Below, one piece after another: positions 26,011 through 33,585 of a stretch of DNA of 64,000 nucleotides. Position numbers and translations under genes: made by a program. The notes below the pieces were generated by a model. The model was not told the DNA's origin and searched no databases. It was given only the letters and a program-made list of their open reading frames with translations. The first letter of the stretch is position 1, and the number at the start of each line of letters is the position of its first letter. The stretch is from Ventricola sp051883735 (GTDB lineage Bacteria; Bacillota; Clostridia; Christensenellales; Aristaeellaceae), in the NCBI GenBank assembly GCA_051883735.1, contig JBJEUH010000142.1, positions 54,713-118,712 on the forward strand, given 5' to 3'.

Positions 26011-28305
26011 TTACGGAAGCTCCGGATAACCCGGCTTGAGGGTGGGATCGATCAGATCAGAGCGGCCCACGCCGATGATCTCGGTCGTCGCGCGGGCGCT
26101 GGTGCGTCCGCCGCTGTATTTGCCGATGCGGGAAATCTGGTTGCCCATAAAGGTCATGACCGCCGTCTGGCCGCCATCGAGATTCAGCGCCTGCGTACAG
26201 CCGGCCGCCGCCATGTGATCCATCAGCCACGGGACGGACACGCCGACGCTCACATTGCGAATTCGGCCCTCTGCAAGCACCGCGTAGTAATGGCCGGGCT
26301 CGATCATGCCGATCGCGCAGCGCGGCTGCTCCGTCTTGCCGTTGCTCATTTCTTCGATGAACGGATTGATCTCTCCGTCGCGCACCAGATACGGACCAAA
26401 GGAGAATACATCCACCGCGCCGCTTTGCAGATACTCCTCCGCTGTCAGCTCGTCGGAATGATAGACGTTCCAGCTTCCGTCCTCATTCATCGCCAGCGTA
26501 TCCAGATTCGGAAACTGTCTGCGGTTTGCCTCGGGAACGCGCTCAAAGAACACGCTTTTGCCGCGGATAACCATGCCGGTGATGGTCTTGCGGCCCAGGC
26601 GGTAGGTGTAGTAATCGGTGTTCATCCCCCAGACCACCTGCTTTTCGCGGGCGATCTGCGCCGCCTGCACATGCTTGCTCTGCGGCTTCTCGGGATTATT
26701 CAGCACCGCGCCGACGCGCTCCGCGCCCGGATCACAGAAGATGTGCGCCTCATACCAGGTGAGCACCTTCTCGCTGTCAAACTTCCTGTCCACGCGGACC
26801 ACCAGCGTCGGCGAGGCATAAAACCACAGACCCTCTTCTGGATTGTCATACACATATTCGCCGGTCAGCAGATAGCCCTTTTCATCCTTCTCCTGGCCAT
26901 CCTCCGGCCATTCCACCTCGGCTGCGGGCTTCTCATACACGGCCAGCGGCGTGGGTGCGGGCAATACATCCGTTGCAGAGGCAGCATCCGGGTCAGCTGT
27001 CGGCACAGACGCCGCCTCAGACTCCGGCTGCTGCGCAGGCTCCGGGGTTGGCGCCGGACTTGGCGTCGATGTGGGCGCTCTGGTGGGCGTCGGTTCCGGC
27101 GTGGTGCCGTCCGGGCGCGGCGTAGCGCTCCACGCAAGGTTTTCAAAGAAATCGCCGCCAAAGACGTCTTCGCCCACTGTGGAATACGCGAGGCCGAACT
27201 CAGCGCAGCTCGTCTTGCCCTCATCCGTCACAACGAAGTCCGTCGTCTGCTGCGTCACATGCAGAAGATAGGCTTCCTGTGCCAATTCCAAACTGGTCTT
27301 TCCATTCATGGAGACCAGCGGGACATTCCAGTCCATCGTGATGGCGTTCTCGCCGTACAGATGCAGGTACAGCTTCTTGACCTCCCAAACGCCGTATTGA
27401 TCAGCAAGCTCCGGCATCACCGTCGGATCGCCGGCTTTGGGCACACAGTACTGCATCACGTCAGCGCAGAGCTTGTGCGCGCCATGGCCGTACTCGCCAT
27501 TCACATCATGCGTGACGACGACCTCCGGCTTGTACCTGCGCAGCAGCTCCATCGCAAATTTCTGCACGTCGCTTTTGCGCCAACGGGAATAAGCGTCTTC
27601 CAGCTTGGACGTATAGGTATCGTAGAACTCGCCGATCACCGGATAATGGCGCACGCCCATCGACCACAGGCCATTGAGCAGCTCGCTGCGGCGGGTGGTG
27701 TTGGCATATGTCATGTAGGCCACGACGACGTTCATGCCGCGCTCGGTATCATACGTCGGAATCGTGCCGCCAAAGAAGATCAGCTCGTCATCGGGATGCG
27801 CGGAAAGCACCAGCAGGTCCGCCTTTTCCGGGGTCGGTTCCCAGCGCTGCACCCAGTCCGGCAGCTCGCCCGCCGTGAAGACATAGAGCTCATTGATCTT
27901 GAATTTCGTCGTCTTGCCGGAGGTGTCGATCAGGCGGAAGTGCGTCTTGCCGCCAAGCTCAAGGAGCACATGATGATAGTCATACGTTCCCTCGATCAGC
28001 GTCTTCCATTCGCCGCCCACCTCCTCCTCGATCGCCCAGGCCTTGGGCATATCGCCGAAGCAGATGTACAGGTACTGCGCCTCTTCACCCTGCGGCGCGG
28101 TGAATTCCACATATGGGCTGCGCTGCTCGCGGCTGCTGAAATAGCTGGTATACTTGCCGTCGTGCAGGCTGGTGGTATACCGGCCCGGCGACGTCGGGCT
28201 GCATGCTTCCGTGATATTGCGCGCAGTCTGCGCGGCTGCGCCGGCAGCGCAGGCATACAGCAGCGCAAGCATCAGCGCAAAGACAAGAGCAATTTTCCTC
28301 ATCAT
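26011..28305 (-). CDS. secreted PIG-L deacetylase / phosphodiester glycosidase fusion
   Basis: A 764-residue exported protein. Residues 1-25 form a signal peptide. A beta-rich region (about 35-150) precedes a PIG-L family de-N-acetylase with the zinc motif LSAHPDDELIFFGG (about 171-184) and a later His in NGEYGHGAHK. After a Thr/Pro/Ser/Ala-rich linker (about 395-450) comes a C-terminal domain resembling phosphodiester glycosidases (NAGPA/DUF2233), with LNLDGGQTAVMTF near 716. PIG-L enzymes remove acetyl from N-acetylglucosamine; NAGPA domains cleave sugar-phosphodiester bonds. The combination suggests trimming of a wall or capsule polymer. The substrate is unknown. Confidence 0.8.
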   Translation of the reverse strand: MMRKIALVFALMLALLYACAAGAAAQTARNITEACSPTSPGRYTTSLHDGKYTSYFSSREQRSPYVEFTAPQGEEAQYLYICFGDMPKAWAIEEEVGGEWKTLIEGTYDYHHVLLELGGKTHFRLIDTSGKTTKFKINELYVFTAGELPDWVQRWEPTPEKADLLVLSAHPDDELIFFGGTIPTYDTERGMNVVVAYMTYANTTRRSELLNGLWSMGVRHYPVIGEFYDTYTSKLEDAYSRWRKSDVQKFAMELLRRYKPEVVVTHDVNGEYGHGAHKLCADVMQYCVPKAGDPTVMPELADQYGVWEVKKLYLHLYGENAITMDWNVPLVSMNGKTSLELAQEAYLLHVTQQTTDFVVTDEGKTSCAEFGLAYSTVGEDVFGGDFFENLAWSATPRPDGTTPEPTPTRAPTSTPSPAPTPEPAQQPESEAASVPTADPDAASATDVLPAPTPLAVYEKPAAEVEWPEDGQEKDEKGYLLTGEYVYDNPEEGLWFYASPTLVVRVDRKFDSEKVLTWYEAHIFCDPGAERVGAVLNNPEKPQSKHVQAAQIAREKQVVWGMNTDYYTYRLGRKTITGMVIRGKSVFFERVPEANRRQFPNLDTLAMNEDGSWNVYHSDELTAEEYLQSGAVDVFSFGPYLVRDGEINPFIEEMSNGKTEQPRCAIGMIEPGHYYAVLAEGRIRNVSVGVSVPWLMDHMAAAGCTQALNLDGGQTAVMTFMGNQISRIGKYSGGRTSARATTEIIGVGRSDLIDPTLKPGYPELP

Positions 28306-28368
28306 TCATCTCACCTGCAAACAAATGTGCATGTTCCATCGGTATGTTGTCTGCGGCACGTCAGCGCA

Positions 28369-29220
28369 TCAGGCGTCGGGCAGCTGCCTGCCAATCTGAT
28401 CGCACAGGCGGCAGAGCTGCTCGATGGAGAGCGCTTCCGCACGGCATTGTGCGTCCAGTCCCGCCGCCTCCATGGCGGCGGATGCCTGCGCCCTGTCCAG
28501 CGGGAAGCAGGCGATCAGGTTGTTGATCAGCGTCTTGCGGCGCATGGCAAATGCGCCCTTCACGAGGCGCAGCAGCAGGGCTTCATCCGTGACGGAATAC
28601 GGCTTCTGCGTCCGCCGCTCGAGCACCATAAAGCTCGAATCGACCTTTGGCGGCGGCGTAAAGCACGCGGCCGGCACATCCAGCGCGCGCCTGACCTCGC
28701 AAAAATACTGGCAGAGAATCGCCAATGGGCCATATCCTTCGTCGCCAGGCTGGCTGAGCAGCTTGTCGCCGACCTCCTTTTGGATCATCACGGCAATGGA
28801 CTTCGCCTCGGGCAGCGTCACGAGCAGCTTGTTCAGCACATCGGTGGTGATGTAGTACGGCAGATTCGCCGCCACGCGCAGGGAGCAGCCCTCGCCAAAG
28901 GACGCCGCCGTCAGCGCGCGCAGATCCGTCTTCATCACGTCGCCCTGTACCACCTGCGCATTGTCAAAGTGCTCGAGTGCGACGTTCAGAATCGGAAACA
29001 GCGTCGGATCGATCTCCAGGGAGACGACCTGCTTTGCCCGCCGGGCCAGCGGCTTGGTCAGCGCGCCGAAGCCCGGGCCGATTTCCAGCACGCAGTCTTC
29101 TTCGGTCACCAGGGACAGATCCGCCAGCTGCTCCAGCAGAGACTCATCCTCAATGAAATTCTGTCCCAGGCTGTGCTTATGGTGGAATTCGCCGCCATAG
29201 CTGTGCTTTTTATGCTTCAA
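28369..29220 (-). CDS. rsmA: 16S rRNA dimethyladenosine transferase
   Basis: Dimethylates the two adjacent adenines in the 3' terminal helix of 16S rRNA (KsgA/RsmA). 283 residues. The SAM-binding motif VLEIGPGFGALTKPLA and the catalytic ANLPYYITTDVL are visible, preceded by the conserved HSLGQNFIEDESLL. The C-terminal domain is complete. It follows the glycosyltransferase by 23 bases and precedes the exported enzyme by 63 bases, probably in one transcript. Confidence 0.94.
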   Translation of the reverse strand: MKHKKHSYGGEFHHKHSLGQNFIEDESLLEQLADLSLVTEEDCVLEIGPGFGALTKPLARRAKQVVSLEIDPTLFPILNVALEHFDNAQVVQGDVMKTDLRALTAASFGEGCSLRVAANLPYYITTDVLNKLLVTLPEAKSIAVMIQKEVGDKLLSQPGDEGYGPLAILCQYFCEVRRALDVPAACFTPPPKVDSSFMVLERRTQKPYSVTDEALLLRLVKGAFAMRRKTLINNLIACFPLDRAQASAAMEAAGLDAQCRAEALSIEQLCRLCDQIGRQLPDA

Positions 29221-29243
29221 TCCAGATTCCTCCCGCCGGTTCC

Positions 29244-30197
29244 TTATCGGACCAGCTTCGCCGATTCATCGTTGGTCTCGGCGATGATGTAGTGCGGGCG
29301 ATGCTTGACCTCCAGGTACGTTTTCGCCAGATACTGCCCCATGATGCCCATGCACAAGAGCTGCAGGCCGCCCATAAACAGAATGATGCACGCCGTAGAG
29401 GCCCAGCCGGCGACCGGATCGCCAAAGAGCAGCCTGCGCACGACGATAAACACGATCGCACAGAACGACACGATCGTCAGCAGCAGGCCCATTAGCGATG
29501 CGATGGACAGCGGCGCCTGCGAGAAATTGACGATGCCGTCAATGGAGTACTTGAACAGGCCCCAGAAGTTCCACTTCGTCTCGCCCGCCACGCGTTCCAC
29601 GTTTTTGTACGGCAGCCACTTCGTTCTGAAGCCGATCCAGCCAAAGATGCCCTTGGAGAAGCGGTTGTATTCGCACATCGCGACGATCGCGTCCACCATC
29701 TCCCGCTTCATGAGCCTGAAATCGCGCGCGCCATCGACGATGTCCGCATCGGAAATCCTGTTGATGATCCGGTAGAACATGCGCGCAAAGAACGAGCGAA
29801 TCGGCGGCTCGCCCTCGCGGGTCACGCGGCGCGTGGCCACGCTGTCGTATTCCTGCGTCTCCAGAATTTCGAGCATCTGCGGCAGCAGAGACGGCGGATC
29901 CTGCATGTCTGCATCCATCACGGCGACATAGTCGCCCTTCGCGTTGCAGAAGCCGGCGTACATGGCCGCTTCCTTGCCAAAGTTGCGCGAAAAGGAAATG
30001 TAGCGCACGCGGCTGTCCTTTTCAGCCAGCTCGCGCATGATGGCGAGCGTTCTGTCCCTGGAGCCGTCGTTGATCAGCAGCAGCGTCACGTCGCATTGTT
30101 CAAGCGCCTTTGCCACCTCGCAAACCGCCTCATAAAAAATGGGCAGCGAAGCTTCCTCATTGTAGCAGGGCACGATGAGCGTCATGCTCTTCTTCAT
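29244..30197 (-). CDS. GT2 glycosyltransferase, polyprenyl-phosphate sugar type
   Basis: A 317-residue membrane glycosyltransferase. The N-terminal GT-A domain has IVPCYNEEASLP, MDADMQDPPSLLPQM as the metal-binding DxD region and the FSKGIFGWIGF segment typical of the DPM1/GtrB group. Two membrane helices (about 232-255 and 264-290) follow. Such enzymes attach glucose or a similar sugar to undecaprenyl phosphate for wall or lipid modification. No GtrA flippase is nearby. The downstream exported glycan enzyme in the same transcript hints at a shared surface-polymer role. Confidence 0.88.
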   Translation of the reverse strand: MKKSMTLIVPCYNEEASLPIFYEAVCEVAKALEQCDVTLLLINDGSRDRTLAIMRELAEKDSRVRYISFSRNFGKEAAMYAGFCNAKGDYVAVMDADMQDPPSLLPQMLEILETQEYDSVATRRVTREGEPPIRSFFARMFYRIINRISDADIVDGARDFRLMKREMVDAIVAMCEYNRFSKGIFGWIGFRTKWLPYKNVERVAGETKWNFWGLFKYSIDGIVNFSQAPLSIASLMGLLLTIVSFCAIVFIVVRRLLFGDPVAGWASTACIILFMGGLQLLCMGIMGQYLAKTYLEVKHRPHYIIAETNDESAKLVR

Positions 30198-30238
30198 AGG
30201 CCATCCCCCTCGCGGTCTTTTGCAAATGATGTCATCCT

Positions 30239-30267
30239 ATTGTTTCACATTCGGATGAAAATGTCAA
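30239..30267 (-). promoter_or_regulatory. probable sigma-A promoter of the GT2 gene
   Basis: Minus strand perfect TTGACA (30267-30262), 17-bp spacer, weaker AACAAT (30244-30239), about 40 bases before the ATG. Confidence 0.6.
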
Positions 30268-30283
30268 GAATGCAGTGCGCAAC

Positions 30284-30311
30284 AAAACGCCCGGACAAGC
30301 GCCCAGGCGTT
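30284..30311 (-). terminator. terminator after the yebC-type gene
   Basis: On the minus strand AACGCC (30311-30306) pairs with GGCGTT (30291-30286), extended by inner GG/CC pairs, and runs into TTTT at 30287-30284. Confidence 0.7.
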
Positions 30312-30342
30312 GATGATGCAATTTTGACCGGTCAAGGAGGGA

Positions 30343-31092
30343 TCAGTCGTCCTCTTCCTCATCCTCCGGCAGCTCGCCGTTGTGATAGACGTCCTGCACA
30401 TCGTCCAGGTCGTCAAGCATCTCGAGCATCTTCTGGATCTTCGCCAGCGTGTCTGGATCGGTGATCTCGTTGGTGTTCTGCGGGATCATCGTCAGCTCCG
30501 CGCTCAGGAAGCTATAACCTGCATTCTCCAGATTCTCGCGAACGGCGGAGAAATCGCTGACCTCGGTGGTCACCTCGAAGCTGTCCTCCAGGGCCTGGAT
30601 GTCGGACGCGCCGGCGTCCAGCGCAGCCATCATGACCTCATCCTCGTCCATGCCCGGCTTGCGCTCGATGACGATCAGACCAACCTTGTCGAACATGTAG
30701 GAGACGCAGCCATTGGTGCCCAGAGAGCCGCCGTTCTTGTCGAAGATGTGGCGGATATCGGACGCAGTGCGGTTGCGGTTGTCCGTCACCGTGGAAACGA
30801 TCACGGCCATGCCGCCCGGCGCGTAGCCCTCGTACTGGATCTCCTCGTAGTTGACGCTGCCGATTTCACCGGCCGCCTTGGCGATGGAGCGCTTGATATT
30901 GTCATTGGGCATGTTGTTGGCCTTCGCCTTGGCGATCACGTCGCGCAGCTTGCCGTTGGACGTCGGGTCGCTGCCGCCGTCGCGCACCGCGATGGCGATC
31001 TCACGGCCGATCTTGGTGAAGATCTTGCCGCGCGCGGCGTCCGCCTTGCCCTTTTTGTGCTTAATATTTGCCCACTTGGAATGGCCTGACAT
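30343..31092 (-). CDS. YebC/PmpR-family protein
   Basis: A 249-residue protein beginning MSGHSKWANIKHKKGKAD, the hallmark start of the family. Members act as DNA-binding transcriptional regulators or, in more recent work, help ribosomes translate difficult stretches such as polyproline. The three-domain fold is complete; the C-terminus is very acidic (PEDEEEDD). The ATG at 31092 is preceded by GGAGG at 31106-31102; longer in-frame starts lie upstream of the promoter. The gene is alone in its transcript. Confidence 0.92.
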   Translation of the reverse strand: MSGHSKWANIKHKKGKADAARGKIFTKIGREIAIAVRDGGSDPTSNGKLRDVIAKAKANNMPNDNIKRSIAKAAGEIGSVNYEEIQYEGYAPGGMAVIVSTVTDNRNRTASDIRHIFDKNGGSLGTNGCVSYMFDKVGLIVIERKPGMDEDEVMMAALDAGASDIQALEDSFEVTTEVSDFSAVRENLENAGYSFLSAELTMIPQNTNEITDPDTLAKIQKMLEMLDDLDDVQDVYHNGELPEDEEEDD

Positions 31093-31129
31093 AACTGAAA
31101 ACCTCCCGGTTGATTTTGCTACATCGGTC

Positions 31130-31159
31130 ATTATAGCACGGCTTTTGCCCTGCGCGCAA
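31130..31159 (-). promoter_or_regulatory. sigma-A promoter of the yebC-type gene with an overlapping palindrome
   Basis: Minus strand TTGCGC (31159-31154), 18-bp spacer, TATAAT (31135-31130). The -35 lies in an inverted repeat CCTGCGCG (31149-31156) / CGCGCAGG (31165-31172), which may be an operator. Confidence 0.6.
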
Positions 31160-31224
31160 CCTGGCGCGCAGGATTTTCTCGCGTTTTTTGCCAAAAAGTT
31201 CAGGTTTTTTTCCGGGAAACGCCG

Positions 31225-31253
31225 TCAAATGCGCATTCGTTTTCTCATACAAT
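31225..31253 (+). promoter_or_regulatory. sigma-E-like sporulation promoter of the ylbJ-like gene
   Basis: The -10 element CATACAAT (31246-31253) matches the sigma-E consensus CATACAnT exactly. TCAAATG (31225-31231) matches five of seven positions of the sigma-E -35 (kmATATt), with the ideal 14-bp spacing. GGGAGG and the ATG follow about 17 and 29 bases later. No good sigma-A promoter is present here. Confidence 0.6.
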
Positions 31254-31281
31254 CCCGTAAATGCCGCAGCGGGAGGTTTTT

Positions 31282-32124
31282 ATGAGCATTGCCTTTTCCC
31301 TTGTCGTTCTCCTCTCCCTGATCGTCTTTCCGCAGGATACGTCGGGCGCCGCCGCCAGGGCCCTGCGCGTCTGGGGGCTTGACGTGGTGCCCAGCCTGTT
31401 TCCATACATGGTGCTCTGCCGTCTGCTTTCCGGCAAGCTGCGCGAACGCGATGTGTCGCCGGCGCCCGTGAGCGCGCTGCTCGGCCTGATGGGCGGCTCA
31501 CCCTCCGGCGCATCGGTAATCTCGGCATACGGCAGCCGTCTTTCAAAAAGAGCGCTGCTCGCATTATCCGCCCTGACAGGCACCATCAGCCCCATGTTCA
31601 TGCTGGGTACCATTGAGACTTGGACGCAGAACGCGGTGCTGTGCCGGCTGCTGCTGCTTTGCCATCTGCTTGGCGCGGCCTGTGCCGGCATCGTCGTCCT
31701 CCTGGCCTGCAGGGGCGAGGCCTCTGCGGACTGTGTCCCGCCCTCAATCGCGCCGGTCAATCCGATTGCCCAGAGCGTCGACGCGATTTTGCAGGTCGGC
31801 GGGTGCATCATCTGTTACAGCGTGCTCGCCGCCCTGCTCAGCCTGCTTCCTTTTCTGGGCAAAACCAGCTGCGCCGTCCTGCACGGCCTGCTGGAAATCT
31901 CCGGCGGCGTCCATGCGCTCTGCGCTGCGCCCATGCCGGATCGCACGCGCGCCGTCCTGATGGCTTCGCTGTGCGGCTTCAGCGGCTTTTCAATCCTCTC
32001 GCAGAATCATGCCTTTCTCGGCGCGCTCGGCGTGCGCATGACGCAGCTGATCGCCTTTGCCCTGCTTCGCGCGGTCATTGCCGGCTGCCTCATGGCTGTG
32101 CTCTATCCCTGCTTCATTCCGTGA
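31282..32124 (+). CDS. ylbJ: YlbJ-like sporulation integral membrane protein
   Basis: A 280-residue polytopic membrane protein with about eight hydrophobic segments, of the nucleoside-recognition (Gate) type. The pattern ALRVWGLDVVPSLFPYMVL followed by GLMGGSPSGASVI resembles YlbJ, a mother-cell protein needed for spore cortex formation in Bacillus. The ATG at 31282 follows GGGAGG. A sigma-E-like promoter and the neighbouring spoIIA operon support a sporulation role. Its 3' end overlaps the 3' end of the convergent sigF by 11 bases, leaving no room for a terminator. A paralogous SpoIIM/YtvI-like role cannot be excluded. Confidence 0.7.
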   Translation: MSIAFSLVVLLSLIVFPQDTSGAAARALRVWGLDVVPSLFPYMVLCRLLSGKLRERDVSPAPVSALLGLMGGSPSGASVISAYGSRLSKRALLALSALTGTISPMFMLGTIETWTQNAVLCRLLLLCHLLGAACAGIVVLLACRGEASADCVPPSIAPVNPIAQSVDAILQVGGCIICYSVLAALLSLLPFLGKTSCAVLHGLLEISGGVHALCAAPMPDRTRAVLMASLCGFSGFSILSQNHAFLGALGVRMTQLIAFALLRAVIAGCLMAVLYPCFIP

Positions 32125-32674
32125 GAAGGGCGTGCAGCTGATCGAGCGCCCGACGTTCCATGCGGCAGACCTGCGCCTGACTCTTGTGCAGCAGCCGAGC
32201 CGTCTCCGCCTGCGTCTTGTCCCTGAAATAGCGCAGGCAGATCAGCGTCTGCGCTTCCTGTGGGAGCCGCTGCATCGCCAGGCGCAGATCGACGCGCTCC
32301 AGGTCCACGCCTTCTGCGCCCTGCAAACGGTCCATCAGCGAAAGGCTCTCCTCTCCTCGCTCCTCCTCCAGCGAGAGGCAGCGGACCTGCATGCCGCGCA
32401 GCGTGCGCTTCATTTCGCCCAGAATCCACGGCACGGCGTACGTCGTCAGCTGCGTATCCTGTGCTTTGTCATACCGCCTGACCGCCTGCATCAGCCCCAG
32501 ATTGCCCGCCTGCACCAATTCCTCCCAGGGGATTTCCGCTGTGCAGCCAATCCGCCTTGAAAGCGACCAGAGCAGCGGCTGGAACCGGGCCAGCAGCGTG
32601 CCCATGGCCGCCTTGTCTCCGCGCTGCGCCAGCGCGATGAGCATCGGCTCATCCCGGGCGCGCTCAGAGGACAT
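32114..32674 (-). CDS. sigF: sporulation sigma factor F, lacking region 3
   Basis: RNA polymerase sigma factor expected to start forespore transcription. 186 residues against about 250 in Bacillus. Region 2 is clear (WEELVQAGNLGLMQAVRRYD, then TTYAVPWILGEMKRTLRG). Region 4 follows, with LPQEAQTLICLRYFRDKTQ and the helix-turn-helix QAETARLLHKSQAQVCRMER. The roughly 60-residue region 3 that normally lies between them is missing, and the reading frame is intact. The ATG at 32674 has AGAGG 6 bases upstream; an ATG at 32689 is also possible. It overlaps the end of spoIIAB, the usual order. Confidence 0.88.
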   Translation of the reverse strand: MSSERARDEPMLIALAQRGDKAAMGTLLARFQPLLWSLSRRIGCTAEIPWEELVQAGNLGLMQAVRRYDKAQDTQLTTYAVPWILGEMKRTLRGMQVRCLSLEEERGEESLSLMDRLQGAEGVDLERVDLRLAMQRLPQEAQTLICLRYFRDKTQAETARLLHKSQAQVCRMERRALDQLHALLTE

Positions 32675-33104
32675 CGACGTCCTCTTCATGCAGCAGTTTG
32701 GTCATCTTCACCAGCGTGCCGCTTCCCGGCGCAGAGGTTACGTGCACGCCGTCCATAAAGGAGAGCATCAGCGAAAAGCCCATGCCTGTGCGCTCCTTGT
32801 CCGGCTGCGAGGTGTAAAACGGGGTCATGGCCTGCGCCACATCCGCAATGCCGCAGCCAAAGTCCTCCACCTCGATCTCCACCTTCTGCTCATCCAGCGC
32901 GGCGCGAAGGAGGATTTTGCCGTCCTCTTTGCCTGCGTACGCGTGAACCACGGCGTTGGTCACCGCCTCGCTGACCGCCGTGCGCACCTCGGAGATCAGG
33001 CTCATCGTCGGGCTCAGCTGCATCAAAAACGCGCTGATGACCATGCGCGCAAACGCCTCGTTCTCCGCGAGCGACAAAAAACTCAGTTCCATCCGATTGT
33101 TCAT
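32664..33104 (-). CDS. spoIIAB: anti-sigma F factor SpoIIAB
   Basis: A 146-residue serine kinase and anti-sigma factor that binds SigF or phosphorylates SpoIIAA. The GHKL ATPase boxes are visible: N box EAVTNAVVHAY, G1 EDFGCGIADV and G2 ERTGMGFSLML. The ATG at 33104 overlaps the stop of spoIIAA (ATGA). The end overlaps the start of sigF by about 11 bases. Sequence and length are normal, although its usual docking partner, SigF region 3, is absent. Confidence 0.92.
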   Translation of the reverse strand: MNNRMELSFLSLAENEAFARMVISAFLMQLSPTMSLISEVRTAVSEAVTNAVVHAYAGKEDGKILLRAALDEQKVEIEVEDFGCGIADVAQAMTPFYTSQPDKERTGMGFSLMLSFMDGVHVTSAPGSGTLVKMTKLLHEEDVDVL

Positions 33105-33427
33105 GCTTCTTCCTGCCTTCCCGTATCCTCTTGTGCGATGATCCTGTGCAGCCCCGCCATGCGAAACAGCCTCTCCATCTCCGGCTTCAAACCGCATGCC
33201 CGAACCGAACCGCCCCTTTCGTGCATGGTCTTGTAACGGCCGATCATCATGCCCACACCGGAGCTGTCCATGAAGCTGACGCTTTCAAAATTGAGAATCA
33301 GCAGGCGGATTTTCGCATCCTCAAGCAGCGTTTCAATCTCGCTGCGCAGCCTGTCCGCCGTACAATGATCGATTTCTCCGCTCAGGTATACGATCAGCTG
33401 ATCGCCGTTTTTTCTTGACTTGACCAT
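33101..33427 (-). CDS. spoIIAA: anti-anti-sigma factor SpoIIAA
   Basis: A 108-residue STAS-domain protein that frees SigF by binding SpoIIAB. The phosphorylated serine is the second Ser of MDSSGVGMMIGRYK. The ATG at 33427 is favoured because GGGAGG (33440-33435) is 7 bases upstream; an ATG two codons earlier is too close to that site. It is the first gene of the spoIIAA-spoIIAB-sigF operon. A convincing sigma-H promoter could not be read upstream. Confidence 0.92.
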   Translation of the reverse strand: MVKSRKNGDQLIVYLSGEIDHCTADRLRSEIETLLEDAKIRLLILNFESVSFMDSSGVGMMIGRYKTMHERGGSVRACGLKPEMERLFRMAGLHRIIAQEDTGRQEEA

Positions 33428-33585
33428 GTTCATGCCTCCCCGGGTCCTTTGTGAACCATATGCCCTATATGTATATGAATCACCGGGAAACTCATGCCTG
33501 TTTTCTGCGCATAGATTTAAGGATTCAGGGAAAAAGAAAAGTGATTCGCGGTCGCAAAACGGCACACGCAGGGAGGCTGGCGCGC

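Noticed and set aside
26002..29292. 1096-codon open frame on the plus strand opposite the exported enzyme and rsmA
   Set aside because: Low-complexity Arg/His/Leu composition and exact opposition to two clear genes.
32114..32674. SigF as a frameshifted pseudogene
   Set aside because: The frame is intact from start to stop, regions 2 and 4 are both conserved, and the deletion falls cleanly at a domain border.
33428..33585. Sigma-H promoter expected before spoIIAA
   Set aside because: ACAGGCATG is the best -35-like match, but no GAAT-type -10 occurs at 11-12 bp; the evidence is too weak to annotate.
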